Assembly (NCBI RefSeq): GCF_900109265.1 | Contig: NZ_FNZM01000007.1 | Span: forward strand, 124,001 to 188,000 | Length of the DNA stretch: 64,000 nucleotides | Source of the DNA: Paraburkholderia tropica | Lineage (GTDB): Bacteria; Pseudomonadota; Gammaproteobacteria; Burkholderiales; Burkholderiaceae | Reading direction: 5' to 3' | Shown here: one piece after another, positions 1-8,026 of the stretch | Layout: each line of letters starts with the position of its first letter | Numbering within the stretch: the first letter of the stretch is position 1 | The notes under the pieces: model-generated | The model's database searches: none | What the model was told of the DNA's origin: nothing | What the model saw: the letters and a program-made list of their open reading frames with translations, nothing else | Translations under genes and position numbers: made by a program

Positions 1-2
1 CG

Positions 3-395
3 CAAAAGGACACCATCATGAGCGGCGTCGTCTATCTGTGGGTGTCGGGATCGTGGCCGCTGGCGGTGGTGGTGTTCATCGCGAGTATCGCCGTGCCGAT
101 GATCAAGATTCTCGGCCTCGGCTATCTGGCGGCCTCGGCGCAGCGCGCGTCGCGATGGCTGCCGCAGGAGCGCACGCGCATCTACCGGATGATCGAGCTG
201 GTGGGGCGCTGGTCGATGCTCGATATTTACGTCGTCACGATGCTGGTCGCGCTGGTGCAGTTCAAGGCGCTCGCGACCATCAAGGCCGGTCCGGCCGCGA
301 TTGCCTTCGGCGCGGTCGTCGTCATGACGATGTTCGCCGCGAGCGCGTTCGATCCGCGCCTCATCTGGGACCCATTGGAGCGCGATCATGCCTGA
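3..395 (+). CDS. pqiA: Paraquat-inducible protein A, C-terminal part (5' end outside window)
   Basis: The reading frame is open from the left edge, so only the last 130 residues are present. They carry hydrophobic segments around a conserved cytoplasmic-type stretch (MIKILGLGYL, then RWSMLDIYVVTMLVALVQF), typical of the second PqiA membrane module. PqiA is an inner-membrane protein that works with the MCE protein PqiB and the lipoprotein PqiC in lipid movement between the two membranes (family knowledge). The gene overlaps the start of pqiB by 8 bases, which supports a translationally coupled pqiABC operon. The ATG at 18 is internal, not the true start. Confidence 0.9.
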   Translation, partial: QKDTIMSGVVYLWVSGSWPLAVVVFIASIAVPMIKILGLGYLAASAQRASRWLPQERTRIYRMIELVGRWSMLDIYVVTMLVALVQFKALATIKAGPAAIAFGAVVVMTMFAASAFDPRLIWDPLERDHA

Positions 396-2016
396 CTCCG
401 GCCCTGACGGCACGCTGCCCGATCTGCCCGAGGCGAAGCCGGTGGCGGGCTCGCGCTGGCGCATGCAGATCGTCTGGCTGGTGCCGGTCGTCGCGCTGCT
501 GATTGGCGGCTGGCTGGCCGCTAAGGCGATTCTCGAAGAAGGCCCGACGGTCACGATCAGCTTTCGCAACGGCGATGGCCTGGAGGCCGGCAAAACCAAG
601 ATCAAATACAAGGACGTCGATATCGGCATCGTGAAGTCGGTGACGCTCTCGCCCGACCACAAGCGCGTGATCGCCACGGGCGAACTCGTGAAGGACGCAA
701 CCAGCATGCTCGTCGCGAACACGCGCTTCTGGGTCGTGCGGCCGCGCATTTCCGGCGGCACGGTCTCGGGGCTCGGCACGCTGCTCTCGGGCTCGTACGT
801 AGGCATGGACGAGGGCAATTCGAAATCGGTACGGCGCGACTTCGTGGGTCTCGAAGTCCCGCCGGTGTTTCCGAGCGATATGCCGGGCCGCGAATTCGTG
901 CTCAAGAGCGCCGACATGGGCTCGCTCGACGTCGGCTCTCCGGTGTTTTTCCGCCGCCTCGAAGTGGGCCAGATCGCCTCGTACGAACTCGATCCGAACG
1001 GCAAGGGCGTGACCCTGCACGTGTTCGTGAATGCGCCCTACGACCGCTACGTGCGCGGCGATACGCGCTTCTGGCATGCGAGCGGGCTCGACGTGTCGCT
1101 CAGTCCCGACGGCGTGCAGATCAACACGCAGTCGTTCGTCTCCTTGCTGATCGGCGGCATTGCGTTCGAGACGCCGGACACCGACCGCAATCTGCCCGAG
1201 GTCGCCGACAACACGCCGTTCGATCTCTACGCGACGCGCGCGGAGGCGATGAAGCAGCACGACCGTATCGTCGATACCTATATCGTGACGTTCTTCGATT
1301 CGGTGCGCGGCCTGACCGTGGGCGCGCCGGTCGATTTCCGCGGCGTCGAGGTCGGCGAGGTCACGCATATCTACACGCGTTTCGATCCCGTGAAGCGGCA
1401 GTTCAGCATTCCGGTCGAGATCAGCCTGTATCCCGAGCGCTTCACGTTGCGCTACCGGAGCAACGCGCGCCAGGAACCTGGCGGGCGCCTCACGTCGTCG
1501 CCGCATGAACTCGCGGATTTCCTGATCGCCAGCGGCTTCCGCTTCCAGTTGCGCTCGGGCAATCCGCTCACGGGGCAACTGTATGTCGCGTTCGACATGT
1601 TCCCGGACTCGCCGAAGGCGAAGATCGACTGGAGCCGCACGCCGCCCGAACTGCCCACGGTGCCGCGCACGCTGCAGTCGTTGCAGGATTCGCTGACGCG
1701 GCTGCTCGCCAAGCTCAACGGCATTCCGTTCGAGCAGATCGGCACGCAGGCGCAGCAGACGCTGCAAAACACCAACGAGGTGATCGCGCGGCTCGGCAGC
1801 GACGTGGTGCCGGAAGCGCAGGGCACGCTGTCGTCGGCGCGCACGGCGCTCGACTCGGCCAACTCCGCCTTGCAGCCCGACACGCAGCTTCAGCAGAACA
1901 CCAGCGACGCCATGCGCGAACTCGCCCGCACGGCCGCATCGATGCGCAATCTCACGGACTATCTGGAGCGGCATCCGGAAGCGGTGGTGCGCGGCAAACC
2001 CGGAGACAAGCCGTGA
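388..2016 (+). CDS. pqiB: PqiB-type MCE-domain intermembrane transport protein
   Basis: This 542-residue protein has one N-terminal membrane anchor (about residues 28-50, IVWLVPVVALLIGGWLAAKA) followed by three MCE-type repeats, each beginning with a GxxVxxRGVxVG-like turn (near residues 70, 180 and 308; for example PVDFRGVEVGEV). The C-terminal 100 residues are helical and Gln/Thr/Ser-rich, as in the needle-forming tail of PqiB. Length matches E. coli PqiB (about 546). PqiB is thought to form a periplasm-spanning tube for lipids. It overlaps pqiA by 8 bases and pqiC by 4, so the three genes form one tight operon. Confidence 0.93.
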   Translation: MPDSGPDGTLPDLPEAKPVAGSRWRMQIVWLVPVVALLIGGWLAAKAILEEGPTVTISFRNGDGLEAGKTKIKYKDVDIGIVKSVTLSPDHKRVIATGELVKDATSMLVANTRFWVVRPRISGGTVSGLGTLLSGSYVGMDEGNSKSVRRDFVGLEVPPVFPSDMPGREFVLKSADMGSLDVGSPVFFRRLEVGQIASYELDPNGKGVTLHVFVNAPYDRYVRGDTRFWHASGLDVSLSPDGVQINTQSFVSLLIGGIAFETPDTDRNLPEVADNTPFDLYATRAEAMKQHDRIVDTYIVTFFDSVRGLTVGAPVDFRGVEVGEVTHIYTRFDPVKRQFSIPVEISLYPERFTLRYRSNARQEPGGRLTSSPHELADFLIASGFRFQLRSGNPLTGQLYVAFDMFPDSPKAKIDWSRTPPELPTVPRTLQSLQDSLTRLLAKLNGIPFEQIGTQAQQTLQNTNEVIARLGSDVVPEAQGTLSSARTALDSANSALQPDTQLQQNTSDAMRELARTAASMRNLTDYLERHPEAVVRGKPGDKP

Positions 2017-2609
2017 TGCGCGCCACCGCACGGACCGGCTGCGCGAGCGCACTGATTGCGCTCCTTGCTTGTGCGGGCTGCGGCTCGCCGACGCCGGACT
2101 TTTACGCGATGCACGGCGACGCGCGCATGGACGCGGCGCCGGTGGCTGCGACGATGTGCATCGTCGTGAGTCCGGTGACGGTGCCCGATCTGGTCGACCG
2201 GCCGCAGATCGTCACGCGCACCGCCGACAACCGCATCGAGCTGAACGAGTTCGCGCGCTGGGCCGAGCCGCTGAAAGCCGATATCGCGCGCGTGATCGCC
2301 GACGATCTCGCGCAGCGTCTCGCGACGGCGCGCGTGTCCGTGTTCGATGCGTGCGCGGGCGCGTTGCCGCAGTGGTCCGTGCGAGTCGACATCGTCGGCA
2401 TCGACAGCGTGCCGGGCGACGCGGTGACGATTGCCGCGCAATGGGCGGTGCGGCCGCCGGCGAAAGGCGCGATGGTGTTCGGGCGCAGCCTGGCCCGCGA
2501 GCCGCTCGACAGCCACGATTATGGCGCGCTCGTGGCGGCGCACGAGCGCGCACTCGGCACGATCAGCTCGGAGATCGCGGCGGCGATCCGCGCGGGCATG
2601 CGGCAGTGA
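2013..2609 (+). CDS. pqiC: PqiC-type outer-membrane lipoprotein (ABC-transport auxiliary family)
   Basis: A 198-residue protein that starts in an ATGA overlap with pqiB. The N-terminus is a lipoprotein signal (charged MMRATARTG, hydrophobic ALIALLA, then Cys in ACAGCGSP). The mature part shows the PqiC/YmbA (DUF330) pattern: a short FYAMHG strand after the Cys, the core IVVSPVTVPDLVDRPQIVTR and the later NRIELNEFARWAEPL. PqiC anchors the PqiB assembly at the outer membrane. It is the last gene of the operon; a short tandem repeat follows it. Confidence 0.9.
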   Translation: MMRATARTGCASALIALLACAGCGSPTPDFYAMHGDARMDAAPVAATMCIVVSPVTVPDLVDRPQIVTRTADNRIELNEFARWAEPLKADIARVIADDLAQRLATARVSVFDACAGALPQWSVRVDIVGIDSVPGDAVTIAAQWAVRPPAKGAMVFGRSLAREPLDSHDYGALVAAHERALGTISSEIAAAIRAGMRQ

Positions 2610-2620
2610 GCCGCGCCGCT

Positions 2621-2670
2621 CCGCGTAGTGCCGCGTAGTGCCGTGTGGTGCCGTGTGGTGCCGCGCAGTG
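2621..2670. repeat. Five tandem copies of a 10-bp unit
   Basis: Immediately after pqiC there are five head-to-tail 10-mers of the form CCGYGYRGTG: two CCGCGTAGTG, two CCGTGTGGTG and one CCGCGCAGTG. The paired identity suggests stepwise slippage duplication. No hairpin or coding role is apparent. Confidence 0.8.
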
Positions 2671-2839
2671 CGGTGTACAGCGGTCTCGCATCCTGTGCTG
2701 ATTCTCGAACCTGAACTATTCTTGGCATGACCGTGATGCCGTTCAAGCGTGGCCGCACGCCGCATCGCGCCAACCTGCGCACCGATCCGGCTTCCGCGCA
2801 ACGTCACGCCGACGCCGCGCGGCACGATCCATCCAGCCT

Positions 2840-4609
2840 ATGCCCACTCAACCCTCAGGTCTCGACAACGAGCTTTCCGCAAGCGCGGCGCACGGCTGGG
2901 CAAAGTGGTTGCCGGGCCTCGTCGCGCTCAGGCGTTACCGCTTGAGCTGGCTGCCGAGCGACGTCGCCGCGGGGCTGGTGCTGACGACCATGCTGGTGCC
3001 GGTGGGCATCGCCTACGCCGAGGCGTCCGGCGTGCCAGGCGTCTACGGGCTCTACGCGACGATCGTCCCGCTGCTCGCCTATGCGGTGTTCGGCCCGAGC
3101 CGCATCCTCGTGCTCGGTCCCGACTCCGCGCTCGCCGCGCCGATCCTGGCTGTCGTGGCGGCGGCCGCGGGCAGCGATCCCGAGCGCGCGATCGCGGTCG
3201 CCAGCATGATGGCGATCGTGTCCGGCGCGTTCTGCATACTCATGGGCCTGTTGCGCCTGGGCTTCGTGACCGAACTGCTCTCGAAGCCGATTCGCTACGG
3301 CTACATGAACGGCATCGCCATCGCGGTGCTGATCAGCCAGTTGCCCAAACTGTTCGCGATCTCCATCGACGAAGGGGGGCCGCTGCGCGACCTGTTGAGC
3401 CTCGCCACGGCCATCGCCGGCGGGCAGGCCAACTGGGTCAGTTTCGCGGTCGGCGCGGGCAGCCTCGTGGTCATCCTCGTGCTCAAGCGTTTCGAGAAGG
3501 TGCCCGGCATCCTGATCGCCGTGGTGCTCGCGACGCTCTGTGTGAGCGTGCTGCATCTCGACGAGCGTGGCGTCAAGGTGCTCGGCAAGATTCCACAGGG
3601 CTTGCCGACCTTTGCGGTTCCGTGGGCGAGCGGCGTCGATCTGATCAAGATCGTGCTCGGCGGCTGCGCGGTCGCGCTGATTTCCTTCGCCGACACCAGC
3701 GTGCTCTCACGCACCTTTGCCGCGCGCTATCGCAGCCGCATCGATCCGAGCCAGGAAATGGTGGGGCTCGGCATCGCGAATCTGGCAGCAGGCTTTTTTC
3801 ACGGCTTTCCGATCAGCAGCAGTTCGTCGCGCACGCCCGTCGCGGACGCGGCCGGCGCGAAGACGCAGTTGACGGGCGTGGTGGGCGCGCTGGCCGTCGC
3901 GCTGTTGCTGCTCGTTGCGCCGAACCTGATGCGCTATCTGCCGACGAGCGCGCTCGCGGCGGTGGTCGTGGCGGCCGCGATCGGCTTGTTCGAAATCGCC
4001 GATCTCAAGCGCATTTACCGGATCCAGCAATGGGAGTTCTGGTTGTCCATGGTGTGTTTCGCGGGCGTCGCGGTGTTCGGCGCGATTCCGGGCATCGGCA
4101 TCGCGGTGGTCATCGCGATCATCGAATTTCTGTGGGATGGCTGGCGGCCGCATTTCGCCGTGCTCGGTCGTGTGGAAGATGTGCGCGGTTATCATGACAT
4201 CGCGCGCTATCCGCAGGCGGTGCGCATTCCGGGGCTGCTGCTGTTTCGCTGGGACGCGCCGCTGTTCTTCGCCAACGCGGAGTTGTTTCAGGAGCGGCTG
4301 ATGCAGGCCGTCGACGAATCGCCGACGCCGGTGCGCCGGATCGTCGTGGCCGCCGAGCCCGTGACGAGCGTCGACGTGACGTCCGCCGACATGCTGCGCG
4401 AATTGATCGAAGCGCTGAATCGACGCGGCATCGCGCTGCATTTCGCCGAGATGAAGGACCCGGTGCGCGACAAGCTCAGGCGCTTCGAACTGCTCGATCT
4501 GCTCGGCGATACGCACTTTCATCCGACCGTGGGCAGCGCGGTCGACGCCTGGCTCGGCGACGCGGGCCGCGATCCGGCCGCCGGACAGGTGAAGCAGCCC
4601 CCGCCGTGA
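2840..4609 (+). CDS. SulP-family anion transporter with C-terminal STAS domain
   Basis: A 589-residue SulP (SLC26-like) inner-membrane transporter. The N-terminal transport domain (about residues 25-430) contains the family signature LVPVGIAYAEASGVPGVYGLYATIVPLLAYAVFGPSR and later GFFHGFPISSSSSRTPV. Residues about 445-570 form a STAS domain (RIPGLLLFRWDAPLFFANAE, then VTSVDVTSADML). Members carry sulfate, bicarbonate or dicarboxylates; the substrate cannot be read here. The start has only a weak ribosome-binding site. Unlike the second SulP gene at 30639, no FNR-type box precedes it. Confidence 0.9.
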   Translation: MPTQPSGLDNELSASAAHGWAKWLPGLVALRRYRLSWLPSDVAAGLVLTTMLVPVGIAYAEASGVPGVYGLYATIVPLLAYAVFGPSRILVLGPDSALAAPILAVVAAAAGSDPERAIAVASMMAIVSGAFCILMGLLRLGFVTELLSKPIRYGYMNGIAIAVLISQLPKLFAISIDEGGPLRDLLSLATAIAGGQANWVSFAVGAGSLVVILVLKRFEKVPGILIAVVLATLCVSVLHLDERGVKVLGKIPQGLPTFAVPWASGVDLIKIVLGGCAVALISFADTSVLSRTFAARYRSRIDPSQEMVGLGIANLAAGFFHGFPISSSSSRTPVADAAGAKTQLTGVVGALAVALLLLVAPNLMRYLPTSALAAVVVAAAIGLFEIADLKRIYRIQQWEFWLSMVCFAGVAVFGAIPGIGIAVVIAIIEFLWDGWRPHFAVLGRVEDVRGYHDIARYPQAVRIPGLLLFRWDAPLFFANAELFQERLMQAVDESPTPVRRIVVAAEPVTSVDVTSADMLRELIEALNRRGIALHFAEMKDPVRDKLRRFELLDLLGDTHFHPTVGSAVDAWLGDAGRDPAAGQVKQPPP

Positions 4610-4648
4610 CTGGCGCGCAGGATGTGATCGGTGGGATCGCCGACGACA

Positions 4649-5626
4649 TTACGGCGCGGCCTTCTGTTTCTGCGTGACGTCGCCCGCATCCTGCTCCGTG
4701 TCTTTCTCTTTGGCCCAGCCAGGGCCCGGATCGAACGACGTCATCGCTTCCGCTTGGGTCGCGGTATCGGGGCCCAGGTCGCGTCCGTAGACCTGGCCGT
4801 CATGGCTGACGAGGAGGGTCTTGATGCCGGTGTCGCCGTATCTGACCGGCCACGCCACCACGGCGAAGCCGCCGAACAACTGGCCGCGCACGAGGTAGCC
4901 GTAGGCGCCGCCTGGGGCGTGCGGTCCCTGCGAGGTGAGCAGCCTGTAGCGATAGCCGTAATAGCCCGTGCCGCGCACATTGCGCGCGCTGGCGGCGGCG
5001 AATTCCTCGCCGAGCGGGCTGGGTTCGGCGCCCGCGGCGGTCGGCCAGTAGAGGCCGTCCTGCTTGCCCGGCGAACTCGCGAGACGGCGCGCGTACACGT
5101 AGGTGTCGTTGCCGTCGTGATACGACGAGGCGTACTCGCGCTGTGCGTCGTAGATCGCGAGCAGGGTCTGGATCGCCGCGAGTTCGTTACGGCCAATGCG
5201 CCGGATGCGCATTTCCTCCGCGCAGGCGGCCATATCGAAATGCCAGCCGTGGCCGCCTTTGACGAGGGGGCAGGGGAAGGTCCAGCCGTCGTCGCCGACT
5301 GCGATATGCGCGCGGTGGCTGTCGTCGGTCCGGACCGAGTGGGCGACCTGCCATTCCTCGAGGAAGCGCGCGCGGATCTGCGCGCCTTCGGGTGGCACCA
5401 GACGCCGGAAATCGGCGCCGAACAACGTCTGCAATTCGGTTTCGTTGTTGCGGGAGACGGCCTCGCCGAATGCGTTCATGGCGGCTTCGGGCGAGGCGAA
5501 CGAGGCTTGCGCCGCGGCAGCGAGCGGCTGCGTCGGCACGAGAGCGAGCGCCGCCGTCACCGACGCCGCCGCGAGGAGGCCGGGCAGGACGCGAAGGCTG
5601 GACAGGTCGTTCATGGCTGGTTTCAT
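4649..5626 (-). CDS. DUF2950 family secreted protein
   Basis: A 325-residue protein with a signal-peptide-like N-terminus (hydrophobic LPGLLAAASVTAALALVPTQPLAAAAQA). The mature part matches DUF2950: SFASPEAAMNAFGEAVSRNN near the start, YAREYASSYHDG-like text, then GYYGYRYRLLTSQGPHAPGG and a GGFAVVAWPVRYGDTGIKTLLV core. Function is unknown. It sits 18 bp downstream of a DUF3300 gene; the two families are frequent operon partners in Proteobacteria, which suggests a joint envelope role. A GGGAG ribosome-binding site precedes the chosen start. Confidence 0.88.
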   Translation of the reverse strand: MKPAMNDLSSLRVLPGLLAAASVTAALALVPTQPLAAAAQASFASPEAAMNAFGEAVSRNNETELQTLFGADFRRLVPPEGAQIRARFLEEWQVAHSVRTDDSHRAHIAVGDDGWTFPCPLVKGGHGWHFDMAACAEEMRIRRIGRNELAAIQTLLAIYDAQREYASSYHDGNDTYVYARRLASSPGKQDGLYWPTAAGAEPSPLGEEFAAASARNVRGTGYYGYRYRLLTSQGPHAPGGAYGYLVRGQLFGGFAVVAWPVRYGDTGIKTLLVSHDGQVYGRDLGPDTATQAEAMTSFDPGPGWAKEKDTEQDAGDVTQKQKAAP

Positions 5627-5644
5627 GGGAGGGCTCCCTGGCGT

Positions 5645-6925
5645 CTAGCGTCTGCCGCCACCACGACCGCCGCCGCGCATGCCGCCGCCGCTGCTGCGGG
5701 TGCTGGCGCCGCCACCGCGATTGAAGCTGGACGACTGCATGCTCGACGTGCCGCGGCTGATATCGCGTTGCGTGGCGCCGCCGCCACCGACGCCCTGAAA
5801 TGCACCGTCGCGTCCGCCCGCGCCGCCGATGCCACCTGCATCGCCCGCGCCTCCCGGCCGCCCGGCGCCGCCGATGCCTGCTGCACCGCCTGCGCTGCCA
5901 GCACCGCCGACGCCGCCCGGCCGCCCTGCGCCACCGGCACCGCCGACGCCACCCGGCCGTCCGGCGCCACCCGCGCCACCGGCGCCGCCGACGTCTCCAC
6001 GGCCGCGATAGTCGCGCCGTCCGGCGCCGCCCGGCACGTCACGCGAAAACTTCTCGCGCGTGGCGTTGTCGCGGTACGACACGCCCTGACGATGGCCGGG
6101 ATCGTGTTTCCACTTGCCGCCTTCGACATTGGTGCGATTGAAACTGCGATCCACGTTTCTGGCCTTGTCGACGTTGATGTTGACATCGCCGCCGCCCCAG
6201 TTGCAGTTGCCGAAGAGCGCGCCCGCCGCCGCGAGACCGACGCCCCATGCGAAGCCCGTCATCAGCGCGCCGCCGGGGTAGTACATGGGCGAGGGCGGCC
6301 AGTAATACGGCGGATACGCCGGATAGCTCCACGCGCCGTACACCACGGTCGGGTTATAGGCCGGCACGTAGATGACCTGGGGATTGGTGGGCTCGATACG
6401 CACGATCGTCGGGCCGCCTTGCTGAGGCGGCTGCTCGACGATCACCTGCTGCTGCTCGCTCGACTTGAGGTTGCCCGCATCCCTGGCGCGCGCGCGCAAT
6501 CGCTGCACGGCGGCCAGCACGTCTTTTTCCTGGGCGAGAAAAGCGTCGCCGAGTTTTTGCGTCCAGTCGATTTTTTCGTTCATCGGCTCGAGGATCTGCG
6601 GAAACGCCACGAGCGATTTCACGCTCGTGTCCCACGGCTGATCCTGAACCGCCTTGACGGCTTCGTTGCCCTTGAGCTTCGGGTGCTCTTTCGACCAGCG
6701 CGCGGCATGCACGATTTCCAGCGGATAAGTCGACGCCATCAGCACCTGCGAGAGCACCGAGTCGGGATAAAGCGCGATTGGCGCCACCAGCGCCTCGATC
6801 TCTTCGGGTTTGTATGGCGCGGGCGGCGCGGGGTTTTGCGCGAGCGCCGCGTATGGCGCCGCGCTCACGAACGCGAGCATCAGCAAGCGGATCACGCCGT
6901 AGATTCGTTCAGTCCACGAAGTCAT
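5645..6925 (-). CDS. DUF3300 family protein with long Gly-rich C-terminal tail
   Basis: A 426-residue exported protein. The N-terminal 29 residues look like a signal peptide ending ALAQ. Residues about 40-235 are the DUF3300 domain (IEALVAPIALYPDSVLSQVLMASTYP, then VQRLRARARDAGNLKSSEQQ and IYVPAYNPTVVYG). A hydrophobic GGALMTGFAWGVGLAAAGALFG stretch follows. The last 120 residues are low complexity: repeats of GGAGRPGGVGGAG and a GGGMRGGGRGGGRR end. Function is unknown. A strong GGGAGGAG ribosome-binding site fixes the start. A GGAC-N4-GTCC box lies 116 bp upstream. Confidence 0.88.
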   Translation of the reverse strand: MTSWTERIYGVIRLLMLAFVSAAPYAALAQNPAPPAPYKPEEIEALVAPIALYPDSVLSQVLMASTYPLEIVHAARWSKEHPKLKGNEAVKAVQDQPWDTSVKSLVAFPQILEPMNEKIDWTQKLGDAFLAQEKDVLAAVQRLRARARDAGNLKSSEQQQVIVEQPPQQGGPTIVRIEPTNPQVIYVPAYNPTVVYGAWSYPAYPPYYWPPSPMYYPGGALMTGFAWGVGLAAAGALFGNCNWGGGDVNINVDKARNVDRSFNRTNVEGGKWKHDPGHRQGVSYRDNATREKFSRDVPGGAGRRDYRGRGDVGGAGGAGGAGRPGGVGGAGGAGRPGGVGGAGSAGGAAGIGGAGRPGGAGDAGGIGGAGGRDGAFQGVGGGGATQRDISRGTSSMQSSSFNRGGGASTRSSGGGMRGGGRGGGRR

Positions 6926-7030
6926 CGCCGCTCCTCCCGATGCCCAGCCGAACCTGCCAATGCGAAGAACGCCACGCGACGCGGCCAGGAAGGGCTATTC
7001 GCCTAGTTTTGTCGTCGCGCGTGGCGGGGG

Positions 7031-7052
7031 CAATCGGACCAGAGTCCTATTG
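7031..7052. promoter_or_regulatory. GGAC-N4-GTCC palindromic operator-like site, copy 1
   Basis: A 22-bp imperfect palindrome with outer arms CAAT and ATTG and core GGAC-N4-GTCC. Its centre is 116 bp before the start of the leftward DUF3300 gene and 242 bp before the rightward small secreted protein gene. It belongs to a set of eight such sites in this window. The remainder of the 358-bp intergenic stretch 6926-7283 shows no gene. Confidence 0.7.
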
Positions 7053-7283
7053 ACTATTTGTGCGAGCACGCAAATGAATGTTGGTGTGCCAGCAGAGAAA
7101 AAGCGGAATGACGTTTCAGAATTCGGGTATTCGCCGGCCAATGGAGAGGTGTTTCAGAATGAGCGGTATTGAAGTTGTTTGCGTATAAACCCGGATTGCG
7201 CGGCGACAACGGTGCGGCGACTTAATGAAGCTAATAAAACGCAATGTGGTGTATCGCAATGTTCAACAATCGAGGTGAGAATC

Positions 7284-7517
7284 ATGATCATGACCTGTAC
7301 AAGTCGAAGACTGCTGGCGACCGTCGTCATTGCGTCGATCGGCATCGTGCCAGTCTATGGGCAGACCGGATCGCCGGGAATGAAACAAATGCAGGACGCA
7401 CAACGAAAAGCGGGGGAAAAAGCCAGAACCAGCAAGCATTCGCAGGACGCGAATTCAGGTCAGCAGAAAGATACGGGCGGCAGCGTTCCAGCGTCGTCGC
7501 CGGGACAATCTCATTAG
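7284..7517 (+). CDS. Small secreted protein, unknown function
   Basis: A 77-residue product. The ATG at 7284 has a GAGGTGAG ribosome-binding site 4-11 bases upstream, better than the further upstream ATGs in the same frame. Residues 1-26 form a clear Sec signal peptide (CTSRRLLATVVIASIGIVPVYG) with a likely cleavage before QTGS. The mature 50 residues are hydrophilic, rich in Gln, Lys, Ser and Gly, with no recognisable domain. Its design (signal peptide plus short polar tail starting QGTG/QTGS) resembles the protein at 57716-57988. Confidence 0.6.
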   Translation: MIMTCTSRRLLATVVIASIGIVPVYGQTGSPGMKQMQDAQRKAGEKARTSKHSQDANSGQQKDTGGSVPASSPGQSH

Positions 7518-8026
7518 CGCGCAGTTAAATGGATGGCGGAACATGGTTTGCAAATATTTTATCGATTGCTCCATTTCCGTCATTTGTTCGTCATGTAAGC
7601 GCATCAGGTATTAATCGCCCGTCCGTAAAGTGATGCAATTAACACACAGAACTAAAAAAATTACCGAAATTTAAAATAAGTCGGTGGGTGGCATGATTTC
7701 TTTCGTATAATTTACCCGTACTGTCTCGATATAGTCAGTGCAACTCCCATTCAGGTGGTGTCGTGACGAGCGACATTCGCATGTCAAGCCGTGCCGGTTT
7801 CAGTACGTCATTTGCCACGTGCGGGCGACCGATTCACCGCACATCAAGAAGAAGCCGTTGGTCACCGTTGTGAACTCGTGAATATCGCGGCCAGCATGCA
7901 GGTTCTGGAGAGATCTCGCGCATCGTTGCATCGGGTATTTGCGTCAGGCTGAATTGCTGTCAGGACAGCTGATGAATTATGGGCGGCGTCGCAAATCCCA
8001 TCCAGATCGCGCGTTCGGAGGGCACC
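7518..8026. other. AT-richer intergenic region before the histidine kinase gene
   Basis: No convincing gene is visible. The stretch 7540-7720 is markedly richer in A and T than its surroundings. A TATAAT hexamer at 7706-7711 could be a -10 element, but no good -35 lies 16-18 bp upstream. The region probably holds the promoter of the kinase-regulator operon. Confidence 0.5.

Noticed and set aside
361-2052. Long open frame on the strand opposite pqiB
   Set aside because: Arg/His/Ala-rich shadow frame of high-GC coding DNA; pqiB is clear on the other strand.
7683-7711. Possible sigma-54 promoter around TGGCATGATTTC before the kinase gene
   Set aside because: The GC doublet needed 10 bases after GG is absent; only a TATAAT-like hexamer remains.
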